DNA from: Paguma larvata
Taxonomy: Eukaryota > Chordata > Mammalia > Carnivora > Viverridae
Length of the DNA: 64,000 nucleotides
Assembly: GCA_030068075.1 (NCBI GenBank)
Contig: CM057833.1
Coordinates: forward strand, 47,759,587 to 47,823,586
Reading direction: 5' to 3'
Below, one piece after another: positions 56,230 to 64,000 of this stretch (position 1 is the stretch's first letter; the number at the start of each line of letters is the position of its first letter). The notes under the pieces were generated by a model, which made no database searches, was not told the origin of the DNA, and saw only the letters and a list, made by a program, of their open reading frames with translations. Both the position numbers and the translations under genes were made by a program.

Positions 56230-56385
56230 GAATGCTGGACCTAACCAGTTAAACAATCTTAAGGGATTTTCACAACTCTGAGACTTTTTTCTTTTTGTAA
56301 AAAAGAGATAAAAATAGTGACTACTTCCCTGGAAGTGCTATTACTAAGATCACTAATACAAATGCAATGATTAATTTCTGTCCTT
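56230..56385 (+). repeat. MIR fossil
   Basis: 'ctaaccagttaaacaatctt', 'acaactctgagacttttttc' with GTAAAAAAGAGATAAAAATAG. Directly downstream of the L2 tail. Confidence 0.65.
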
Positions 56386-56439
56386 TTCTTTCCTGGCCCT
56401 CTTCAGTTCAGTACTAATGTCCTCCTTCTTAAAATCCAC

Positions 56440-57215
56440 TGCCCTCTTCTCTTTTCCTTTTTTATTTCCTATCTTACTTGATTTAATCACAGTTACTGAG
56501 TTGCCCAAGTCAAAAACTTGAATGTAAGTTTGAATCAGCCTTCTCCTTTATTTGCCACTTCCAATCAATTACCTGCTAAGTCCTATCCATTTTGCCTTCT
56601 AGGTATTTCCTTTATTTTCCCATTGACTCTGGCCTACTCTAGGCAACCATCACCCGGTGGATTATTACAAGATCACATCAACAAATAACTTATCTTTCTG
56701 CTTCTGGCCCTAATCCTCTCCAATCCATTCTCAGTGTCAATGCCATAAATCTGACAATGTCATTCTGCCGCTGAAAATGCTTCCTGGCTCCCTGCTACCT
56801 AATAATGTCTAATATTTCCTGAATCCTCACTATCTGCCTAACAAAACAATTGTGAGGTAGACATTCTTATTATTCTTGTAATGAAAAAGAGAAATTTGAA
56901 GTACAGAAAGGGTAACAACTTAGTAAGTTACCAACATTTGAACTGACTTCAAGGTTCTCAATAGAAGTCTATGTCCCTATATAATACTGCCCTTACTTGA
57001 ATTGACAGCATTGCCTTATATTTCATGTTTTAATACTAACAAGTAGCTTTCCTGCATATTTTGTGCTGTATCTTGACTTGGAGTTTTTGTTCATGCTATT
57101 TCTGTGACTGAAATTCACTTTCCATGCAGGCCCTCTTCCCTTCTTGTTAGTGCCTCTGATACCCAAGAGGATTAATTATTTTCTGCTCAGTGCTCTGACA
57201 TTCCCATTAAATATA
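56440..57215 (+). repeat. L2 (sense) interrupted by a MIR
   Basis: 'caaccatcacccggtggatt' with ATTACAAGATCACATCAAC, 'tgcttctggccctaatcctc', 'atctgacaatgtcattctgc' (56440-56805), resuming with 'gtgactgaaattcactttcc' and 'catgcaggccctcttccctt' (57000-57215). The MIR at 56810-56995 lies between consecutive L2 parts. Confidence 0.75.
56810..56995 (-). repeat. MIR nested in L2 (antisense)
   Basis: 'acaattgtgaggtagacatt' with CTTATTATTCTTG, 'tacagaaagggtaacaactt' and 'gttaccaacatttgaactga'. Confidence 0.8.
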
Positions 57216-57305
57216 TTTGTCATCATATTTACTATGATAGATATATAGAGATAGAGAGCTATATAGACAAGTATGGAAATTTATATTCCCCTTTCCCAGT
57301 ATAGA

Positions 57306-57355
57306 GTAATAATAATGATGATAATAATAGTACTAATCATACTATACTGCTAGTA
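57306..57355. repeat. Decayed (AAT/GAT)n microsatellite
   Basis: TAATAATAATGATGATAATA and following TAA units, AT-rich, preceded by an ATAGAGATAGAGAG stretch. Confidence 0.8.
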
Positions 57356-57453
57356 ATAATTTATCAATCAGAGGAATAGATGATACAGCCAAGAAGCATC
57401 CATTGAGTTAACTCCCAGTGGGGCTAACTTTAACCAATGAAATAAAGGAAATT

Positions 57454-57668
57454 GGGAGATGCCTGAGTGGCTCAGTCAGTTAAGTATTTGACTCGTGGTT
57501 TCTGCTCAGGTCATGATCTCATGGTTCATGGGTTTGAGCCCTACATTGAGCTCTGCACTGTCAGCACAGGGCCTGCTTGGGATTCTCTCTCTCCCTCTCT
57601 CTCTGCCCCTCCCCTGCTTGTGTTCTCTAAATAAATAAACAAACAAACAAATAATAAATGAATGAATA
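57454..57668 (+). repeat. CAN-SINE
   Basis: GGGAGATGCCTGAGTGGCTC head, 'gctcaggtcatgatctcatg', 'cactgtcagcacagggcctg' and an AAATAAATAAACAAACAAAC tail. No clean duplication seen. Confidence 0.94.
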
Positions 57669-58429
57669 GAAAATTAGAAAAAGCCAAGCAAATAAAATCT
57701 CTCCTTATCATTTCTTTTAGATTTCTCTGAAGCCTGGGATCTTTGTATATCCTGACTAGAAATATTTCATGAGGCCAAGTGGATCCAACTGCTAAGAGAT
57801 CCAAAAACCATATTTGTGGTGTTTATGAAGCAATGGATGATGAATAACACATCACCTTGTCTTGCTTCCCAACTTCCAGAATATGGAATATGCATTAAAT
57901 AAAAAACCAATATGTGGTACTGTGACCACAACGGCTAGGGTACATAGGTCAGATATCAAGAAGTGGATGTAGGTATAGCCTTTCTCATATCCAGGGACCT
58001 GCTTACAGCATTGTAATTCCTACCCCCACAACTTTGTTCTTGGGGATAGGGAACATACCCAGCAAGGAAGTCAGTAACAGTTCTACTGAACTGGATTGTG
58101 ATGTGGCTACGTTGGGTACCTCCTGCTAGTGGACCAGTAGGCAAACAAAGAAGTTACTACATGATAAGGGCAGCAGGGAAGACTGTGGGTTTAACTCAAG
58201 AGACTCTCTGAAAGGTCTTCTAATATTTCCATGCCAAGCAATAATCACCAATAAGCAATGACAGCAACCACAACCCAGCAAGAGTTAGGCAATTAAGGAC
58301 TCATTCCCACCAGGGATAAAGATCTATGTTACTCCACCCAGCAACTAACCAGACAAGCTGAAATACTAGGCAAAGGTAAGGAAAATCTAGAATGACAGAG
58401 GATGAGGCTACATTTCCTAAGACCAACCC
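57669..58429. other. Unassigned noncoding stretch
   Basis: No gene or nameable repeat. Confidence 0.4.
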
Positions 58430-58570
58430 CTAGTGAACACCTACCACATGCCAGAATTTTCGACATCTTTTATCTCATTTAGTGCTCCAAATTGACCAGT
58501 GATATACGATCATTGTTATACATCTATTCTATAGATAATAAAACTAAAACGAAGAGTGATAGAATGGAAT
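58430..58570 (-). repeat. MIR fragment (antisense)
   Basis: 'gaacacctaccacatgccag' with AATTTTCGACATC, 'tttatctcatttagtgctcc' and 'tattctatagataataaaac'. Confidence 0.75.
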
Positions 58571-58629
58571 CTCAGAATGGATGTTTACTTACCTTAGGGT
58601 TAGAAAACAATATTAATTATTTAACATAT

Positions 58630-58725
58630 CTAACCTTTTAAATGGTGCTAATTAATAGTAAATGCCCTGACTTTCTCAAAGGATTGTTGCCAAGATGAAA
58701 TGTATACAGTTCTATAGGCACTATT
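58630..58725 (+). repeat. MIR fragment
   Basis: 'ctcaaaggattgttgccaag' with ATGAAATGTATACAG is the sense MIR 3' half. Weak. Confidence 0.5.
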
Positions 58726-60451
58726 TTCCATAGATTAATGAGAAAATTCAGATTCAAAATATAACTTTTAATAGGATTATGTAGCACTATGTCAATGCCC
58801 TACAAATTGTATAGTATGCACAGTTGAATCAGTCTGAATCAACCACTTGCTCCATTTATAATACATTGTACTGTGGATCTCTGGCAAAGGTGGACGGGAG
58901 ATTTCCGGTGTCCTCATTCTAGTCCACCATGTTTCCACAACACACTTCCAATAGTAGCAGGAGTAAACCATGAAAAGCATGTCTTAGAGGGATTGGGTTC
59001 CCTGGCACCTTTCAAAGAAGCCAGAGCAAATGAGAGCATTGGTTTGCCAATGTGAACACAAAGATTCCCATATTAATAAGGAGCCTCTGGCACTTGATAA
59101 TCACACAAGTTCTTTTACTTCTATTGGCGGTTAGTTTGTAAGGTTAATTATATATATTAGATAAAGGAGAAATGCATGTGAAGATGATGCTGAGGTATCT
59201 TTCAAAGCCAAAAACACTTGTGTTGTTAAGAGGAAGGTCAGAGGAGGAACAACTGATAACAGTGAACCCAATAGCATCAGCAACAACAAAAACTGTCCAT
59301 TTCATAAATGCAGGGCTCAGGTTAGGAACATACTTTAGAACTCTGTGTAAAGATATAGGGGCTACATTTAAGCACATGCCCAGACACTGTGCTTCTAAGC
59401 AACCTTTCCTTCCCCAAGAGTGGGATGGAAACATGGATTGGATGGTCGAACATAGATTGAAGGAACATGTTCTTTAAGCTTAAAATGTGAAATATAGTAT
59501 TTACAGAGTTGAATCTTCTGATATTTCATCAAAGAATAATTTTGCGAGGGGACTACAATTCAAGAAATCCTTATATCCTCTGTAGGTTTCACTGGTCCAT
59601 GAAGGTTCACAGCTAGAATTCTAAAAAGTAAAGCAACTTGAATAAAACCACAGAGGTTAGATTTCCCAACAGGGTTAGGTCCCATTTGGCTAAAACATAT
59701 GGTATGGGAAGTATGCCTGGAGATGTTGCTTTTGGTAAAAATGCAAGAGTGCTTCGAATACTTGGTGGAAATTTGTGAATGTTCACTAGGCTATGAGAGG
59801 TTAATTAATGTTCTTGACAAATGAAATAGCATGATGTGAAATATGCTTCAGAAAACTTTATCTTATCATAGTGTGTAAGGAGGATTGGAATGAAATATGC
59901 AAATAAATTGGAACAAGCAATTAAGAGGCCATATTATAGTATAGACTTATTTATTCTATTCTCAGTTCTCTGGTTGTGTTATGAAAAGTTGGGGTTGCCA
60001 AATAAGAGACCACAAGTAAAAAAGTAAGTATCCTTCTCATTCCCAGAAGATCTAATGATAAAAGGAAAAGGTTAAAAAAAAATCCGGATAACGGCATTTC
60101 TGGGAAGAGAAGGTGGGAATTTAGACCTCTGTGACAGAGATTCCTGGATGTCACCCAATAAACATTTCTCCCTACATTTATTGTAAAAGAACCCAGTTAT
60201 TATTTGAGGCGGCAATGAACCCAGCTAAAAGACTGCAGGTCCTAGCCTTCTTACTGTTGAATGTGGTAAAGTTTAAAAGATAATGGTCAAAGGTCATGAC
60301 AGGTAAGTAGAAACCAGAAAAGCAGAACAATTTTTGCTGTCGTGCTTCCGTCCTGAAATGCAGATGTGGCTTTGTTCCAGCGGCCATCTTGGAGAATGAG
60401 GTGACCTTGCGAATGAAAGCAATATGCTGACAGTAGTAAAATAGAAAATGG
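58726..60451. other. 1.7-kb unassigned noncoding stretch
   Basis: No gene or nameable repeat. Two overlapping frames near 59144-59477 (96 and 101 codons, opposite strands) match nothing I know. Confidence 0.35.
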
Positions 60452-60461
60452 CCCTGAATTT

Positions 60462-60661
60462 TTTTAAATTTTTTTATGTTTATTCATTTATTTTTGAGAG
60501 AGAGAGAACATGAGCATGAGTTGGGGAGGAGCAGAGAGAGAGGGAAAGAAAGAGAATCCCATGCAGGCTCCGCACTACCAGCATGAGCCTGATGCAGGGC
60601 TCGAACCCACAATCCATGAGATCATGACCTGAGCTTAACCAACTGAGCAACCCAGGCACCT
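60462..60661 (-). repeat. CAN-SINE (antisense) with 10-bp TSD
   Basis: 'tttatgtttattcatttatt' start, 'gcagggctcgaacccacaat' box B and 'aaccaactgagcaacccagg' end. CCCTGAATTT is at 60452-60461 and 60662-60671. Confidence 0.96.
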
Positions 60662-60670
60662 CCCTGAATT

Positions 60671-60718
60671 TATTTTATTTTATTTTATTTTATTTTATTT
60701 TATTTTATTTTATTTATT
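60671..60718. repeat. (TTTTA)n microsatellite
   Basis: About nine TTTTA units starting at the 3' target-site copy of the adjacent SINE. Confidence 0.97.
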
Positions 60719-60959
60719 TAGCACAAGAGACAAACTCTTATTTTAGTCATTATTGTTTGGCATTTTCCATTATGTACAACTGAACCCAATCCTATCTGAT
60801 ACTGCAGCTTTACCAAAACAAACCTTGGGAACCTAGGATTTAGACACAACTCCCTTAAAATAAATACTAGGGGCGATCCATGTTAAAGCATGGCTCCAGA
60901 TACGAAATTTACTCTGTATAGATTCCTTCAAGATGACATTGTTTTCAATTCTGTTTTCT
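60719..60959. other. Unassigned short gap
   Basis: Unique sequence, no gene. Confidence 0.4.
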
Positions 60960-61735
60960 AAAGATCTCGACAACATGCCCCTTCCTTTCCATCCCTACCA
61001 CCATTACCTTAATTCAGTTCCTCATCTCCTCTGTGCTGAACTTCTTCCTAACTTGTTTCCCTGCCACTAGTTTTGCCAACCTGCTCACCCCACCCCATTG
61101 CCAACTGTCTTAGCTCTGGCCGCTATAGAAAAATACTATAGAGACTGGGTGGTTTATAAACAACAAGCATCTATTTCTCAGAGTTCTAGAGTCTGGGAAG
61201 TCCAAGATCAAACATCAGAAGATGCACTGTCTGGTTAAGACCACTTTCTGGTTCATAGACAGCATCTTTCTGCTGTGTTCTCACATGGTAGAAGGGGCAA
61301 AGAATCTTTTTTTTGAAAAGGTCACTAATCCCATTCACAAGGGTTCCATCTTCATGACCCAAGAACCTTAAAAAGATCACACTTACTATTATCATTACCT
61401 AGAGGGTTAGGATTTCAACATATTAATTTGGGTGGAACACAAACATTCTATCTACAGCACCTACCCATTTTCCACACTGCCAATAAGGTGCCATGTCTAT
61501 CTAAATGCAAATACAATCACGTCATTTTCTCACTTAAAACTTTTCAAAGGCTCCAGATTACCTGACACATCTTTTCTTTTTCAGCCTTATCTCTGCATAA
61601 TATACCCCAATACTCCATTATCCATCAGCAAAAGGTCCTGAATGTGCCACATTGCTTCATGCCTCCTGTCTTTCTACTGAAATGCTCTTCCATATCTTAC
61701 CCACTTGAATTGTTTTTATCTGTATTTAAAGACTA
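60960..61735 (+). repeat. L2 (sense) split by a MaLR LTR
   Basis: 'ttcagttcctcatctcctct' and 'gctgaacttcttcctaactt' with GTTTCCCTGCC lie before the LTR. 'aatacaatcacgtcattttc', 'tcaaaggctccagattacct' and 'ctactgaaatgctcttccat' lie after it, in correct L2 order. Confidence 0.8.
61106..61459 (-). mobile_element. MaLR (MLT1/MST-type) solo LTR in L2, antisense
   Basis: 'gactgggtggtttataaaca', 'gagttctagagtctgggaag' with TCCAAGATCAAACATC, 'tggttcatagacagcatctt', 'gttaggatttcaacatatta' and the end 'ctatctacagca'. TG...CA termini with CCAAC (61101-61105) / CCTAC (61460-61464), 4 of 5. The best-preserved MaLR copy here. Confidence 0.93.
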
Positions 61736-61738
61736 CAG

Positions 61739-61950
61739 GAGTGTCTGAGTGGCTCAGTCGATCGAGTGTCCAACTCTTAATACTGGCTCAGGTTGTGATC
61801 TCATGGTTGTGGGTAGGATAAAGCCCCACATCTGGCTCCATGCTGACAGTGCAGAGCCTGCTTGGGATTCTCTCTCGCCTCCTCTCTGCCCCTACCCCAC
61901 TCACACATGTTCTCTCTCTCAAAAATAAATAAATAAATATTAAAAAAAAG
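61739..61950 (+). repeat. CAN-SINE with 11-bp TSD
   Basis: 'gagtgtctgagtggctcagt' head, 'catgctgacagtgcagagcc' block, CT-rich body, AAATAAATAAATATTAAAA tail. AAAGACTACAG (61728-61738) and AAAGACTGCAG (61951-61961) flank it. Confidence 0.96.
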
Positions 61951-61974
61951 AAAGACTGCAGTGGGTATCTACGG

Positions 61975-63280
61975 CAGTAGTTAACAAACATTTGGTCTCA
62001 GAAAACATTTTGAGGACCACAAAAGTCATTCGCTTATGTCAGTTATATCTATTAATATTTATCATTTAGAAGTTTAAAATGGTAATAATTTTGAATATCT
62101 ACATATTAATTCACTTACAGTTAAGAATATATTCTAACATATTTAAACTATTTTAAGAAAAATGACTGTATTTAAAAATAATGAGACAAGTCACAGTGTT
62201 TTACATTTCTGTAAATTTCTCTGTTGTCTGGCTTACTAGAGGACTTTTCTGGCTTGAAAGAAGATTTTCATGTCTGTGTCTGCATTCAATCTATTTTGAT
62301 GTTTTTGGCTGAAGTATATAAAGAAAATTTGGATAATTTTGTAGATATTATTCTTTGGGTCTATGCAAGACTCAGTAAGTGGTGATTTCTTCAAGATCGG
62401 CTTCAATGTAGGATCTGAAACCACAGTAATAACCTCTTCATACTTTGTTATATTAAAATCCATTGGTCAACTTTGAATGGGTCTTTTACCCATGGACTTC
62501 GTAGCATCGGCGCATGGGTCATTTGAAAAATACTGGCTTAGCCATATGGATGTACCAAATGTTGAAGTATTAACCCTGTAATATCAATATCACCACGCAT
62601 CTCATCAGAAAAATCATTATGAGGAACTAACGACTTCACAGTGGAGGATACAAGTTTTCCAAAATTCTGATTTCTATTTGAAACTTTAAATATTATCATT
62701 GGCAATGAATATTGTTAACTGTTCCTTGTAACAGGCCTACTTTGAACATGAATATGTCTGCTCAGCATCTAAATCTGAACAGTCACAGTTTTTCTGTAAA
62801 ATATTTTCCTGAATAAAAATTGTGTCCATGAAAAAAAGACTGCTAGTTCAGCTTGCAACTCAAATAAGTGTGCTGTAACTTTTTCTCAAGGTAGCCTTTT
62901 TCCTGCAGTATGCAGCAAAATAACTGCATGGCATGAGTAAATTGGGCATACAGGAATTAAAAGGCATGTAAATAGGGTTAATATTTAAGAAAATTAAAAG
63001 TTTTACTGTTGACTCAAGGACATTCTTAAATTGGCATTTTTAATTGTTCACGCAGGTGCTAACGAATCCAATAACAACCTTACAGTTTGGTGCTACTGTT
63101 TCGATCCATGCTAAGGTGCCAGCAGTTTGCCCCTGTGATTGCTTTTGCAACATTAATGCAAATGTCAACATAGTAAACCAAAAAAGGGCAAACGATGTTT
63201 GAAGATTATCGAGAAAATCATTTTGATCTCAAGGACCCCCTAAAAGGACTTTGAGAGCCATGGACCATACTTCGAGAGTG
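61975..63280. mobile_element. hAT (Charlie-type) DNA transposon fossil, near full span
   Basis: The left end CAGTAGTTAACAAACATTTG with 'ggtctcagaaaacattttga' and 'gtcagttatatctattaata', and the right end 'gatctcaaggaccccctaaa' ... 'gaccatacttcgagagtg', match the two ends of a mammalian hAT family (usual ends 'cagtggttctcaaac'). Flanks ATCTACGG (61967-61974) and ATCTATGG (63281-63288) are an 8-bp duplication with one mismatch, the size hAT makes. Inner landmarks include 'aatgtctggctt...' type text at 62220. No long transposase frame remains. Length 1,306 bp. Exact family name uncertain. Confidence 0.82.
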
Positions 63281-63319
63281 ATCTATGGACTGGTCACCTG
63301 ATCCTATCTCCCCTCTTTT

Positions 63320-63785
63320 GGGAACTGCATCTTTCAACTCCTCTGACACAGCTCCTGTGGAAGCTCCTATTTCTAAGTAACCCTGGCCCATACCACATCG
63401 ATTGGCCTGGAAGTGAACCAATACGTTTCTTCCCCAGAAATTTTGGCCTCAGAAGTTTGGCATGTGGACAGTTCACTGGAGTAGCTTCTTCCCCGTGAAG
63501 CTGTCAGTGTAAAACTTTGCAAGTGCCAGTGTCAATACTTTCTGAGAAAGACACCAAGACACAGACACTGCCCATCTGCAGCAAGAGAGAGGTAGAGAGG
63601 AGAGGTGAAGAGACGTCTTGTTAATGTTAAGATAAATGGAGGCAATTTTTCCTTGGTCGTGGCCATGTTGCTATCCTTGATTACTGTGAACACACTCATG
63701 TCTCTACAATAAAAGTTCTCTAAGATTAAATCATTTATGTAGGTTTTCTATCACTTACAATTAAAAGCATCTGGAAAAAAAAAAT
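63320..63785 (+). mobile_element. Old MLT1-like LTR
   Basis: 'catcgattggcctggaagtg' with AACCAATACG, 'aagacaccaagacacagaca', 'ctacaataaaagttctctaa' and 'ggttttctatcacttacaat' with TAAAAGCATC match a known old mammalian LTR from its 'gattggttcaggg' region to the end. Confidence 0.6.
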
Positions 63786-63789
63786 TCTG

Positions 63790-64000
63790 CTCAGGGGACC
63801 CCTCATCTGTAAAGCTGCCCTAACTCTATCCTCTGAGCAGAATTGATAGCGTCCACCTTTATGCCTACATTAAACCTAACGTTCCTGTCTGGCACAGCAT
63901 CTATCTCACTGCAGTCTCACTGTGATGCTTTCTCCCTTGGATGTTTCCACTGATACACTGAGTTCCTGGAAAGCCGTGTAAGTATAGGACTTCTTCTTCT
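63790..64000 (+). repeat. L2 fragment (sense), continuing past the window
   Basis: 'gctgccctaactctatcctc', 'cacagcatctatctcactgc' and 'gatacactgagttcctggaa' with AGCCGTGTAAG fit the sense L2 3' region. The window ends before its tail. Confidence 0.55.

Overview
This is about 64 kb of mammalian nuclear, AT-rich intergenic DNA, most likely from a cat-family or other feliform carnivore. The main evidence is 17 copies of a tRNA-Lys-derived carnivore SINE (CAN-SINE / SINEC type). Many carry the block CTGACAGCTCAGAGCCTGGA between the tRNA-like head and the CT-rich tail, which is typical of the cat version and absent from the common dog version. Mammal-wide MIR, L2, L1M, MaLR and Tigger/hAT fossils are scattered throughout. 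I found no protein-coding gene, exon set, tRNA/rRNA gene, CpG island, CRISPR array or bacterial feature. The open reading frames are short, sit in repeats or unique noncoding DNA, and resemble no protein I recognise except fragments of L1 ORF2.

Layout. 1-9 kb: mostly unique DNA with old MIR/L2 pieces, including a repeat-poor block at 4.2-5.2 kb carrying an octamer and two identical homeodomain-type 10-mers, which is my best candidate for a conserved regulatory element. 9-20 kb: CAN-SINEs, a long antisense L2 (12.7-13.7 kb) split by a CTTT/CT microsatellite, a MER5A and a second hAT MITE. 20-25 kb: a Tigger1-derived DNA transposon with a SINE inside, two MaLR LTRs, a short L1 insertion, and a 1,347-bp solo class-II-type retroviral LTR at 23207-24553 with a perfect 6-bp target-site duplication. 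26.4-31.9 kb: an L1 nest, with an old L1M segment split by a younger L1 tail, then a degraded L1M/HAL1-like element with a large internal deletion. 32-38 kb: SINEs (one with a perfect 15-bp target-site duplication), tandem duplications inside old repeats, and a 1.2-kb sense L2. 39-50 kb: MIR/L2 fossils, a probable L3/CR1 fragment and long unassigned stretches. 50-64 kb: SINEs, purine-rich microsatellites, MaLR LTRs nested in L2, and a nearly intact hAT-like fossil at 61975-63280 with an 8-bp target-site duplication (7/8).

Nothing here works as a gene set. The window is a record of retrotransposon and DNA-transposon insertion, nesting and decay, with possible cis-regulatory DNA in the unique stretches. 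Repeat family names are from memory of consensus sequences. Edges of old repeats are approximate (tens of bases); edges of elements with target-site duplications are close to exact.
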